From positions 186,001 to 250,000 of the forward strand of contig SIAO01000003.1 of NCBI GenBank assembly GCA_009691765.1: 64,000 nucleotides of DNA. Reading direction: 5' to 3'. Position numbers and translations under genes: made by a program. The notes under the pieces were generated by a model that saw only the letters and a program-made list of their open reading frames with translations, made no database searches and was not told where the DNA came from. Of this stretch, positions 22,079-30,355 are shown piece by piece (the stretch's first letter is position 1; each line of letters opens with the position of its first letter). Source of the DNA: Planctomycetota bacterium. GTDB taxonomy: Bacteria; Planctomycetota; GCA-002687715.

Positions 22079-23098
22079 ATGCGTATTCGCTGGAGAAATC
22101 TGGAGCTTCCGAGCCGCGTCGTCGTGGACCGGGAGTCTTTAAGTTCGACATTCGGCAACTTCACTGTGGAGCCGTTTGAACGCGGTTTCGGCCACACCAT
22201 CGGCAATGCTTTGCGCCGTGTGTTGCTCTCAAGCATCGAAGGCAGCGCCGTGCGCTGGTTTCGTTTGCAAGGCGCGACGCACGAGTTTCAAGCGGTTGAT
22301 GGTGTCATCGAAGACCTCGTAGACATTGTGCTGCAGGTCAAGCAGATCCGCGTGCGCATTCCCGGCGATAACGCTGTGACATTGCGCATTCGCAAGAAGG
22401 GCAAGGGCCCGGTGACGGCCGCTGACATCGTCTGTGACGGTGGCGCGGAAATCGTCAATACGGACTTGCACATCTGCACGATCGCCAAGCCCATGGACTT
22501 CGAGATGGATCTCGAGGCTTGCCGTGGTCGCGGCTACAGCACTGCTGAAGAGAACGAGGCCGGAGGCGGCCGCCACTCAGACTCGGGCGCCCGCAAGGCG
22601 AGCCGCGAAGTGGAGCAAGAAATCGGCAAGGTGTGGGTGGACAGCGACTTCAGCCCTGTGAAGCGCGTGAAGTACTCCATCCAAGACACACGCGTGGGCA
22701 AGCTCACGGACTACGACAAATTGCTTGTCGAAGTCACAACGGACGGCAGCTTGCGGCCTGAAGAGGCGCTCGCGGAAGCGTCCAAGGTGCTGCGCAAATT
22801 CCTGAATCCTCTGTGCAGTTACGGTGCCCTCGGCGGCGACGTGGCGGCTGTGGATCATGCCAGTGCTGATGCGGATAGCGACGCAGATCCTATTATGCTG
22901 GCTCGTCCCATCGCGGAACTTGGATTGTCTAACCGTGCAGCGAACTGCCTCGAAGCAGAACGCGTCCTCACGGTCGGCGATCTCTTGAGGAAGACTGAGG
23001 ATGAACTGCTGCAGGTACGCAACCTCGGCCGCACTAGCCTCAACGAAATCCTGGCGAAGCTCGTAAGCCTCGGCTTGAACCTCGCACCCGGAAACTGA
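22079..23098 (+). CDS. rpoA: RNA polymerase alpha subunit
   Basis: Alpha subunit, 339 residues, the assembly scaffold of RNA polymerase. The N-terminal domain holds FTVEPFERGFGHTIGNALRR and VLLSSIEGSAV. The C-terminal domain (from ~residue 270) has LGLSNRAANCLEAERVLTVG and LLQVRNLGRTSLNEI, the DNA- and activator-binding part. The start at 22079 has GAGGAGGGA upstream. An acidic/glycine-rich stretch after GRGYSTAEENEAGGG, about a dozen residues longer than in E. coli, interrupts the N-terminal domain. The linker before the C-terminal domain is Asp/Ala-rich (HASADADSDADP). Confidence 0.98.
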   Translation: MRIRWRNLELPSRVVVDRESLSSTFGNFTVEPFERGFGHTIGNALRRVLLSSIEGSAVRWFRLQGATHEFQAVDGVIEDLVDIVLQVKQIRVRIPGDNAVTLRIRKKGKGPVTAADIVCDGGAEIVNTDLHICTIAKPMDFEMDLEACRGRGYSTAEENEAGGGRHSDSGARKASREVEQEIGKVWVDSDFSPVKRVKYSIQDTRVGKLTDYDKLLVEVTTDGSLRPEEALAEASKVLRKFLNPLCSYGALGGDVAAVDHASADADSDADPIMLARPIAELGLSNRAANCLEAERVLTVGDLLRKTEDELLQVRNLGRTSLNEILAKLVSLGLNLAPGN

Positions 23099-23129
23099 TG
23101 AAGCGCTTCGGCGCACAAGGAAACGAGTC

Positions 23130-23519
23130 ATGAGACACAGAAGACAAGGCCGCAAGCTGAACCGTGATACGGCGCACCGTTTGGCGCTGCGTCGCAATCT
23201 TGCGCGCGCCCTCTTCCTCAGCCATCGCATCGTCACCACGGTGGAGAAGGCGAAGTTTGCGAAGGCGTTCACGGAGCGGCTGATCACACTGGCGCGTGAG
23301 AACACGCCAGCGAATCAGGCTTTGGTGCGTTCGCGCATCACCGACAAGACCGTCGTCAAGAAGCTCTTCGATGTCATCGGGCCACACTTCAAGGCACGCG
23401 CAGGCGGTTACACCCGCATTCTGCGTTTGGCCAAGAATCGCCTTGGCGACGATGCTTCTCAGGCGGTGTTCGAGTTGGTGGATCTGCCTCGCGAAAAGGC
23501 TGAGGCGACCGCTGAATAG
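23130..23519 (+). CDS. rplQ: 50S ribosomal protein L17
   Basis: L17, 129 residues, near the tunnel exit. It has the start MRHRRQGRKLNRDTAHRLAL, the AKFAKAFTERLITLARE block and the end GGYTRILRLAKNRLGDDASQAVFELVD. A CAAGGAAACGAG ribosome-binding site precedes the ATG. It closes the ribosomal super-operon. No intrinsic terminator is visible after it, and a tiny membrane ORF follows within 21 bases. Confidence 0.98.
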   Translation: MRHRRQGRKLNRDTAHRLALRRNLARALFLSHRIVTTVEKAKFAKAFTERLITLARENTPANQALVRSRITDKTVVKKLFDVIGPHFKARAGGYTRILRLAKNRLGDDASQAVFELVDLPREKAEATAE

Positions 23520-23539
23520 AGCCCTCTGTGGCGCTGCCC

Positions 23540-23707
23540 ATGCAGGCACCCTTAGATACAGGCCCGGCAAGCTGGGGATTCTCCGGCTGGCTGGGCCTCG
23601 GTGTTTACATCGCGGTGTTTGTGCTGATCTTGATCGGCTGCGCCAAGCTCGCGCGCCCGCAGAGCGCAGCAGAGCGTGACGACGAAACAGCTCCACCGCG
23701 CCACTGA
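23540..23707 (+). CDS. Small single-pass membrane protein
   Basis: A 55-residue open frame: MQAPLDTGPASWGFSGWLGL, then one hydrophobic segment (VYIAVFVLILIGCAKLA, about residues 21-37), then a charged, Pro-rich end. An in-frame GTG at 23528 would give 59 residues. Neither start has a clear Shine-Dalgarno, so coding is uncertain. In its favour are the clean hydrophobic helix flanked by a positively charged cytoplasmic-type end and the tight fit between rplQ and dnaE (28 bases from the dnaE stop). I recognise no family. CcoQ-like or CcmD-like small subunits have a similar shape, but nothing here supports either. Confidence 0.45.
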   Translation: MQAPLDTGPASWGFSGWLGLGVYIAVFVLILIGCAKLARPQSAAERDDETAPPRH

Positions 23708-23735
23708 ACTCGTGAGCCGCAGCCAGCGTCGGCTA

Positions 23736-26700
23736 TCACCAGAGCGCGACATGCTCTGGCCGCAGCACGCGTCCGAGGCTCTCCACGAGTTTCGCGCTCG
23801 CTGCCACGCGAAAGTTGTCGCCCGCTTGAATCGTGACGCGCCCCGCGGGTGTGGTCAAAGCGAAGAACACTGGCAACTTGCCGCGGTTGTCGCGCAAGAC
23901 TTGGTGCACAGCGGCGATCACCATGTCGAGGTTTTCATCGCTCTCCAGATTCAATGTCAGGCGTTTGGCGAGCGCGAGCGGCGCGGTCTCTAACGGGTGC
24001 ACTTCCTGGATGCGGAGCGAGGGTGTTTCGCGGCGGCGATCCACAGTGCCTTCGAGGAAGACGATGCGATCGACGACAACCTTGTCGATCAGGCGTAGGT
24101 AGTGGTCCGAGAAAATCAGGCACTCCAGTTGGCCACTCATGTCCTCGAGCAGCACGACCGCCATCTTCTGTCCGGCGTTTTTGCCTGACTTGATGACACG
24201 CACGGTGACGGACTGCACGATGCCACCGAGCACCGTGCGTGCGCCATCTTCCATGCGGGCGAGGTCTTCGATTTTCGCACTGGCGAAGGCGCTCAGTTCT
24301 TTGCGTACGCGGTTCAGTGGATGCCCGGTGAGATAGAAGCCCAGCACGCCTTTCTCGCGTTGCAAACGCTCTTGCTCGCTGAAATCTGGGATTTGTGGCA
24401 GTGAGATCGTGGCGGCAGCTTGCGCCGCTGGCTCAGACACTTCCGTGCCAAAGAGCGAGAACTGACCGCTGCGCCGATCGCGCTCGGCTGCGTTGCCGAC
24501 GGCAAGGGCTTCCTCTAACACCGCACTCTTTTGAGCGCGGTTGCCTGGTAGGGAGTCCAAGGCGCCTGCATCCACGAGTGCTTGCAGCACAGTGCGGTTC
24601 ACGAGGCGCGTGTCGATGCGCTCACACAAATCGTGCAGCGATGTGAACGCTGCGCCTTTCTCCGCTGCGGCAGCGATTGCGCCCGCAGCCACTTCGCCGA
24701 CGCCCTTAAGCGCAGCGAGTGCGTAACGGAGGCCTTGGCCTTCTACGCGGAAGCGCGGCCCTGACCGGCCTGCATCTGGTGGCAGCACAACGATGCCCAT
24801 GCTGCGGCACTCTTCCACGTATTCCACAGTCTTGTCGAGGTCCACCATTTCGCAAGAGAGCAGCGCGGCCATGAACTCCAGCGGATGATTGCATTTGAAC
24901 CATGCCGTTTGCCATGTCACGAGTGCGTAGGCAGCGGAGTGCGACTTGTTGAAACCGTACCCAGCAAATTTCTCGATCTTGTCGAAGATGTCTGCAGCTT
25001 GCGCAGCCGCGACCCCGTTCGCTTGCGACCCATCCACAAAGCGCTGTTTGAATTTGGCGAGGATTTCCGGCTTCTTTTTGCCCATCGCTTTGCGCAGGTT
25101 GTCGGCTTCGTTCATCGAGAAGCCAGCCAAAGTGTTGGCAATGCGCATGACCTGTTCTTGGTACAGGATCACGCCAAGACTGTCTGCGAGGATGCCGGCA
25201 AGCGACGGATGCAAGCTGCCGACGGGTTCTGTCCCGTTCTTGCGCGCGACATACAGATCCACCATGCCGGCTTCCAGCGGGCCAGGGCGATAGAGGGCGA
25301 GCAGCGCAATCAAATCCTCGAAACGGTCGGGCTTCACACGCTGCAAGAGGCTGAGCATGCCTTCCGATTCAAGCTGGAACACGCCAACGGCCTTGCCTTG
25401 GCTCAGCATTCGGTAGGTGCGCGCGTCATCTAACGGCAAGCGGTCTGGATCGAGTTCGATGCCCTTGCTGCGGCGTACATTGCTGACGGCCTCTTCAAGG
25501 ATTGTGAGCGTGCGCAACCCAAGGAAGTCCATTTTGAGGAGCCCAATGTCCTCAAGCACATCCATCGTCCACTGTGTGGTGATGTTGTCGTCTTTGGCGC
25601 GATACAGCGGGACGCGCTCACGGAGCGGGCGGTCGCTGATGACCACGCCGGCCGCATGAACCGAAGCATTCCGCGCAGAGCCTTCGAGCTTGAGAGCGAG
25701 ATCGAACAGGCGCTGATTGACTTCGCTCTCTGCGCGCAGCGCTTGCACTTCCGGATCTTTCTGCAGGGCTTCGGCAAGACTGTCCTTGGGCCCACTCGGC
25801 ACCTTGGCAGCAATGCGCTCCACAATCGGCAGCGGTAGGTCGAGAGCGCGACCCACGTCGCGGATCAACCCACGTGTTTTCAGTGTGCCGAAGGTGATGA
25901 TCTGTGCGACGCGCTCGCGACCATACTTTTGTTGCACGTAGGCGAGCACTTCTGCGCGGCGGTCTTTGCAAAAGTCAATGTCGATATCCGGCATCGACAC
26001 GCGTTCGCTGTTGAGGAAGCGCTCGAAGATCAGGTCGTAGCGCAACGGATCGATGCGCGTGATGTTCAGTGCATACGAAACGAGCGAGCCTGCTGCGGAA
26101 CCGCGGCCAGGGCCCACGGCGATGTTCTGCTCGTGCGCGTAGCGAATGAAGTCCCACACGATCAGGAAGTAATCGATGAACCCCATTTTCCCGATGGTGT
26201 CCATCTCGTAGTCGAGCCGCGCTTGAATGGCAGGAGTGATTTCCGGATACAGCCGCCGCACACCTTCGGCGCAGAGTCGTCGGAAGAGCGTTTCCGGTGT
26301 GTCACCTGCAGGTGCGCTGAAACTTGGCAGATGGCGTTGGCCCAGTTTGATGTCGAAGTTGCAGCGATCGGCGATTTCGCGCGTGGCGCTGAGCGCTTCA
26401 GGCATGTCCGTGAAAAGTGCTGCCATCGCGGCGCTGTCTTTGAAATACAGCTCGTGCGTGGACATGCGGAAACGATCTTGCGAGAGTTCCTTGGTGTTCG
26501 TCCCAATGCACAACGCGATGTCTTGTGCCTTCCAGTCTTCTGCACGCACGTAGTGAATGTCGTTCGTGGCCACGAGTCGCGCACCTGTGACCGCAGCGAG
26601 TTCCTTCAAACCAGCTCGCGCTTTGTCTTCCAAATCGAGGCCGTGGTTCATCACTTCGAGATAGAAGTTCTCGGCGCCAAAGATGTCTTGGTATTCGCGG

Positions 26701-27197
26701 ATGACCTTTTCAGCTTCCTCCATCCTGCCGGCCAACACGCGTCGATTCACTTCCCCGGCAAGGCAACCTGAGAGGCAGATGAGGCCGCGCCCGAACTCAC
26801 GCATGCTAGCGCGATCGATCCGCGGCTTGTACCAGTAGCCTTCCACATAGGCGGTCGACGCGAGCTGCACGAGATTGGAGAACCCTTCCTCATTGCGCGC
26901 GAGGAGCGTGGTGTGGTAGGTGTTCTTGCGATGTCCGTCTTCGGTCTCGATGCGCTTCTTTTCGAGGCGGCTGCCCTCAGCAATGTAGGCCTCCATCCCG
27001 AGGATGGGTTTGATACCACGTTGTTTTGCCGCTTTGTAAAACGGCACGGCGCCGAACAGATTTCCGTGATCGGTGAGCGCTAGGGCATCCATGCCGGCAG
27101 CTTTTGTTGTGTCCAGCAGATGATCGAGCTGGCAGTTCCCGTCCAGCAAAGAGAAGTGCGTGTGAACATGCAGATGGACGAACTCGTTGCCGCTCAT
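23736..27197 (-). CDS. dnaE: DNA polymerase III alpha subunit
   Basis: Replicative polymerase catalytic subunit, 1153 residues, of the DnaE1 type. The N-terminal PHP domain begins VHLHVHTHFSLLDG. The palm active site has PDIDIDF at about residues 400-410 and GRGSAAGSLVSYALNIT just before it. The helix-hairpin-helix region is around GVGEVAAGAIAAAAE, and an OB-fold follows (VLGGIVQSVTVRV...LLEDMSGQLECLIF). No exonuclease domain is inserted, so a separate proofreading subunit is expected. The ATG is preceded on the minus strand by GGGGAGA. It runs opposite to both neighbours and converges on the ribosomal operon. Confidence 0.98.
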   Translation of the reverse strand: MSGNEFVHLHVHTHFSLLDGNCQLDHLLDTTKAAGMDALALTDHGNLFGAVPFYKAAKQRGIKPILGMEAYIAEGSRLEKKRIETEDGHRKNTYHTTLLARNEEGFSNLVQLASTAYVEGYWYKPRIDRASMREFGRGLICLSGCLAGEVNRRVLAGRMEEAEKVIREYQDIFGAENFYLEVMNHGLDLEDKARAGLKELAAVTGARLVATNDIHYVRAEDWKAQDIALCIGTNTKELSQDRFRMSTHELYFKDSAAMAALFTDMPEALSATREIADRCNFDIKLGQRHLPSFSAPAGDTPETLFRRLCAEGVRRLYPEITPAIQARLDYEMDTIGKMGFIDYFLIVWDFIRYAHEQNIAVGPGRGSAAGSLVSYALNITRIDPLRYDLIFERFLNSERVSMPDIDIDFCKDRRAEVLAYVQQKYGRERVAQIITFGTLKTRGLIRDVGRALDLPLPIVERIAAKVPSGPKDSLAEALQKDPEVQALRAESEVNQRLFDLALKLEGSARNASVHAAGVVISDRPLRERVPLYRAKDDNITTQWTMDVLEDIGLLKMDFLGLRTLTILEEAVSNVRRSKGIELDPDRLPLDDARTYRMLSQGKAVGVFQLESEGMLSLLQRVKPDRFEDLIALLALYRPGPLEAGMVDLYVARKNGTEPVGSLHPSLAGILADSLGVILYQEQVMRIANTLAGFSMNEADNLRKAMGKKKPEILAKFKQRFVDGSQANGVAAAQAADIFDKIEKFAGYGFNKSHSAAYALVTWQTAWFKCNHPLEFMAALLSCEMVDLDKTVEYVEECRSMGIVVLPPDAGRSGPRFRVEGQGLRYALAALKGVGEVAAGAIAAAAEKGAAFTSLHDLCERIDTRLVNRTVLQALVDAGALDSLPGNRAQKSAVLEEALAVGNAAERDRRSGQFSLFGTEVSEPAAQAAATISLPQIPDFSEQERLQREKGVLGFYLTGHPLNRVRKELSAFASAKIEDLARMEDGARTVLGGIVQSVTVRVIKSGKNAGQKMAVVLLEDMSGQLECLIFSDHYLRLIDKVVVDRIVFLEGTVDRRRETPSLRIQEVHPLETAPLALAKRLTLNLESDENLDMVIAAVHQVLRDNRGKLPVFFALTTPAGRVTIQAGDNFRVAASAKLVESLGRVLRPEHVALW

Positions 27198-27381
27198 GAA
27201 TCTCCCCGTGGGCGTGCGCAGAGGGCTACCCTAAGTGCACTGCTTCGTACCGTTCCGATTGCTCACCGCGCGCGTTGCGACCTTACTCGTGGCGCCTATT
27301 GAGCGTCAACGCGCGCCGACAAGTTTGCTCGCCGCACCCGTAGCTGATAGTTTGCACGTGCCTTGCGGGAGTGCAACTCGG

Positions 27382-28338
27382 ATGATCAACAGCAGTTCCG
27401 GCGCCAGCCTCTTAGCTCTCATGGGATTGGCTTTCCTCGTTGCATGCGCCGCGCCAACTTCAGGCCCCGCGCGCAAGGACGGGGCGCGCAATCCCGAAAG
27501 GACCACGGGGGCGAGCCTCTTCGACCAACTGGAAGACGCACGCAAGATCCGCGGCACGGAAGAGACAACGCAGCCGCCTTCGGACCAGGAACGCAAGTTG
27601 GCCGCCATGTGGGCCAAGTTCCTTAGGAACGATGTGGCTTGGGAGACCGAACGCGAGGAGTGGTTGCGCGGAGGTCCGGCTGCACGGGCGCTTTTGGTGG
27701 AGAATTTGTTGCGCGCCATGATGCGGGCGCGTGATGCAGGGGAGGGGCGCCTGTTTCATCGCTGTCGCGAAGAGTTGCTCTTGGAGAAGGATCTTGCAAC
27801 GCATTACCTCGTCGAGGCTTTGGCGAGTGGTAGCGGAGACAGTGTCACGCGCAATCTGTGCTCGGAGACGCTCGCGTTTTTTGGTGCGACGAGTGCCAAG
27901 ACCATCATCGCTGTGTGGCCGCAGGCCCCGGCCGAAGGACGCCGCGCGCTGCTGACTGCGCTGAAACTCTTGCGCGCTGCCGAAGCTCGTGGACTACTGG
28001 AGGAAGTGGCTTGTTCGCGCGAGGATTTCAAACTACGCATCGAAGCGCTCGACGGCCTCGGCAAGTTGGCGGATGTGGCCTCTGCTCCGGTGTGCGTCAC
28101 CTGTTTGAAGGATGCAGATCCTTCAGTGCGCAAGTTCGCCGCGATTGCTGCGAGTCACATCGGTTCTGGTGGCCAAGGACTTTTGCCCGCGGTGTTGGAG
28201 GCTTGGAGCCGCGCGGAAACTGCTGGCGAGCAAGATGTCGTCAGCGTGTTGCATCGCGCCGCACGAGTGCTCGCAGGTCGTGAATATGGGCCCGATCCCT
28301 CGCGCTGGCCCGTGCACCGAGTGGGAAAACAGCCATGA
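27382..28338 (+). CDS. HEAT-repeat lipoprotein of unknown function
   Basis: 318 residues starting at ATG 27382 (GGAG about 10 bases upstream). The N-terminus is a lipoprotein signal, LLALMGLAFLVAC, with Cys at residue ~23 as lipidation site, followed by a Ser/Pro/Gly linker. From residue ~100 on, the protein is built of paired helices of HEAT type (for example RIEALDGLGKLADVASAPV and CLKDADPSVRKFAAIAASHI). It ends with AARVLAGREYGPDPSRW, a closing motif common in planctomycete HEAT proteins. A related motif occurs in the permease at 60295. It probably acts as a cell-envelope scaffold; the partner is unknown. Its stop overlaps the next gene (ATGA). Confidence 0.75.
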   Translation: MINSSSGASLLALMGLAFLVACAAPTSGPARKDGARNPERTTGASLFDQLEDARKIRGTEETTQPPSDQERKLAAMWAKFLRNDVAWETEREEWLRGGPAARALLVENLLRAMMRARDAGEGRLFHRCREELLLEKDLATHYLVEALASGSGDSVTRNLCSETLAFFGATSAKTIIAVWPQAPAEGRRALLTALKLLRAAEARGLLEEVACSREDFKLRIEALDGLGKLADVASAPVCVTCLKDADPSVRKFAAIAASHIGSGGQGLLPAVLEAWSRAETAGEQDVVSVLHRAARVLAGREYGPDPSRWPVHRVGKQP

Positions 28339-28838
28339 GCACAGAGTGGGAAAAACTCTTGCGTCGCGCCGAAGATTGCTGCACTGGCTGCGGCAAAAGC
28401 GTGCGCAGTGGCGAAATCGTGACCACACTGGATGTAGCCGAAACGGGTTTCCGTCGCCAAGATTGGTGTATTTCATGCTTCGACGAGCGCAATCCACCGG
28501 CGTTCTCGTTCTGGCGCCGCCGCATTCTGAAGGGGGTGGCGCGTCGCCGCCTCGACCTCGCGTATCTGTGCGAACTGTTGAAGCGCCTCGAAGAGCGCAA
28601 CGATGCGCCTTCCTCGCGGCTGCGCTGGATTGCTGCGCTGCTGCTACTACGCAAGCGCATGTTGGAAGAAGTCGGTCGCGAACACCACGATGGTGTCGAG
28701 ACCCTCGTACTGCGCTTCAAGAAAGAAGATCGTGAGTTTCGCGTGACGGATCCGCGCCTCGATGCCGATGCCATCAGCGCGATCGAAGCAGACCTCGCGC
28801 GCATGTTCGATCTTGAAGGCAACAACAACGGCGGCTGA
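28335..28838 (+). CDS. Zinc-ribbon protein of unknown function
   Basis: 167 residues, cytoplasmic. Two cysteine pairs at the N-terminus (CTGCG at ~16-20 and CISC at ~45-48) form a predicted zinc ribbon. The rest is helical and rich in Arg, Leu and Glu (RRRLDLAYLCELLKRLEERN, RWIAALLLLRKRMLEE), ending with a short beta-like segment VLRFKKEDREFRVTDP. It overlaps the lipoprotein gene by ATGA, so the two are translated together, and it converges with upp 4 bases further on. No named family is recognised. Its shape is like small planctomycete-conserved hypothetical proteins. Confidence 0.7.
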   Translation: MSTEWEKLLRRAEDCCTGCGKSVRSGEIVTTLDVAETGFRRQDWCISCFDERNPPAFSFWRRRILKGVARRRLDLAYLCELLKRLEERNDAPSSRLRWIAALLLLRKRMLEEVGREHHDGVETLVLRFKKEDREFRVTDPRLDADAISAIEADLARMFDLEGNNNGG

Positions 28839-28842
28839 GCGT

Positions 28843-29505
28843 CTATCGGCTGCGCATGCCGTAAGCAAGATCGCCGGCATCTCCGAGCCCCGGCACGATG
28901 TAGCCGCGCTCATCCAGTATGTCGTCTGCAGAAGCGCAGAAGACATCTGCACCAAGTTCGCGTTCCATCAACGCGATCGTGGGACGGAACGCGATCACGC
29001 AAGCCACGATGATGCGTGCAGGACGGCCCGCTGCGCGCAGCACTTCTTCGTGCACGCGCAAAAGAGTTGAGCCCGTCGCGAGCATAGGGTCGGCGTAGAT
29101 CAGCGTGCGTCCTTGCACTGCACTGAACGCGCTGTAGCCGCACTCGATCTGAATGCGCGGGTGCGTTCCCGTGACTTCGCCCTCGCGTCGCGCTGCACCA
29201 AAAAACATGCAGTCGCTGTCGGGCAGAGCCTGAAGCACTCCTTCAAATAACGGCAAGCCTGCGCGCAACACGGTGGCGAGCACAGGCTCGGCCGCGAGCG
29301 TTGGTTCGCTGCGTGAGCCAAGGGGAGTTTGAACAGTGCGTGCTTTCAGCGGCAACGACTTCGCGATTTCGTAGCCGAGAATCCGCCCGAGTTCTTGGAT
29401 GGCCGCACGAAACGCCAGTCGGTCTTTTTGCGCGTCGACGCAGCGCAGTCTGAGCATCAATCGGCCTACGGTCGGATTGGTTTCTTCATCCAAGATGCGT
29501 TGCAT
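28843..29505 (-). CDS. upp: Uracil phosphoribosyltransferase
   Basis: Salvages uracil with PRPP to give UMP; 220 residues. The PRPP loop reads YADPMLATGSTLLRV, and the uracil-binding tail is GYIVPGLGDAGDLAYG, both diagnostic. The segment VLATVLRAGLPLFEGV is the family's second conserved block. Slightly longer than the usual ~209 residues because of an N-terminal MQRILDEETNP. It is transcribed away from mraZ. The 250-base divergent region between them holds an inverted repeat and the mraZ operator. Confidence 0.95.
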   Translation of the reverse strand: MQRILDEETNPTVGRLMLRLRCVDAQKDRLAFRAAIQELGRILGYEIAKSLPLKARTVQTPLGSRSEPTLAAEPVLATVLRAGLPLFEGVLQALPDSDCMFFGAARREGEVTGTHPRIQIECGYSAFSAVQGRTLIYADPMLATGSTLLRVHEEVLRAAGRPARIIVACVIAFRPTIALMERELGADVFCASADDILDERGYIVPGLGDAGDLAYGMRSR

Positions 29506-29546
29506 GGGTGCGTGTGTAGCCGAGGTCTCCGATTCAATCTACTCGC

Positions 29547-29578
29547 ATTGTGTACAGACAGATGTAGGCACACACAAT
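29547..29578. repeat. Inverted repeat in the upp-mraZ divergent region
   Basis: ATTGTGT (29547-29553) and ACACAAT (29572-29578) are perfect inverted copies separated by 18 bases, about 40 bases upstream of the upp start. The spacing of about 2.5 helical turns centre to centre would suit a dimeric regulator near the upp promoter. No -10/-35 pair is convincing, and the link to upp control is only inferred. Confidence 0.35.
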
Positions 29579-29641
29579 CTTGGGGCGCGTCTATCCCGTG
29601 CTCCGCTTTCAAAGAAACTACGAAAAAAACTGGCGATCGTG

Positions 29642-29707
29642 TGGACATGTCGTGGTGCCGAATGTAGAACAGTGGGGCCAAGTGGGGTCTTGTCCCAAAA
29701 CTTGGGT
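29642..29707 (+). promoter_or_regulatory. mraZ promoter with MraZ-type TGGGN operators
   Basis: A sigma-70-like promoter is seen as TGGACA (29642-29647), a 17-base spacer and TAGAAC (29665-29670). It puts the start of transcription near 29677. Directly over that start lie TGGGG (29673-29677), TGGGG (29683-29687) and TGGGT (29703-29707), in exact 10-base phase. The fourth phase position, 29693, is TCCCA. Direct TGGGN repeats separated by 5-base spacers are the established MraZ binding pattern in E. coli. So the cluster is very likely repressed by its own first gene product. Confidence 0.7.
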
Positions 29708-29755
29708 GCTGGTGTGCGTGTGCCCCCTCGTGCGGGGGGTTGCAGGTGAACTGCG

Positions 29756-30274
29756 ATGTTTCAGGGGCGCTGGCCGAATCTTCTTTCTCTGGATGCCAAG
29801 AACCGCTTGGCTTTGCCAGCTCGTTTTCGCGTCGATCCGGCGGATGCTGAGGGCGGAAGCGAGTTCATGCTCGGCGCCCTCGAAGATCCCTGTCTTTACG
29901 TTCACACACCTGCCCAGCACGCGGTGTTCCTTGACCGGCTCTTCGGGCGACTTGGCGATACCCGCGCCTCGCGCAGAGCGAAGACCTACATCTTGTCGCG
30001 TTTCGTGCCGGTGGGCGCGGATGCACAGGGACGAATCACGATTCCGGCTTTCCTCATCACCCATGGGCGCCTGAGCAAGGAAGTGTTGCTCGTTGCCCAG
30101 GAGTCCCGCCTCGAGATTTGGGCCACCGAAGTCTTCGGTGCGCTGGAATCTGAGGTTCAAGGGACGGGCATCGCGGACACGCTTGAAGCGGTGTTCGCGG
30201 AAGAGGAGCAGGAACGCAGATTGCTTCGTCGGACTGCAAGTCCGGCGCGAGAGGGCAACAGTCTTTCCACATGA
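29756..30274 (+). CDS. mraZ: Transcriptional regulator MraZ
   Basis: DNA-binding regulator of the division and cell wall cluster; 172 residues (family ~145-160). Two SpoVT/AbrB-type half-domains are visible: NLLSLDAKNRLALPARFR near the N-terminus and DAQGRITIPAFLI around residues 98-110. These carry the DxKGRxxiP-like signatures. The C-terminal ~40 residues are charged and helical. In the family, octameric rings bind TGGGN direct repeats. Three such repeats in 10-base phase lie 50-80 bases upstream, so autorepression is predicted. It heads a run of nearly overlapping genes to ftsW. Confidence 0.95.
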   Translation: MFQGRWPNLLSLDAKNRLALPARFRVDPADAEGGSEFMLGALEDPCLYVHTPAQHAVFLDRLFGRLGDTRASRRAKTYILSRFVPVGADAQGRITIPAFLITHGRLSKEVLLVAQESRLEIWATEVFGALESEVQGTGIADTLEAVFAEEEQERRLLRRTASPAREGNSLST

Positions 30275-30355
30275 TCCCGTGGAAGGCGCTTCGTAGCGGT
30301 GCTCTTGGCACTCTGCGGAGACGGGGATGGGGTCGCGGCGGGGCTAGCAGTGTCA

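Noticed and set aside
27198-27381. Promoter for the HEAT lipoprotein (TTGCGA-16-TATTGA near 27275)
   Set aside because: The -10 match is poor (3 of 6), so it was not listed as a feature.
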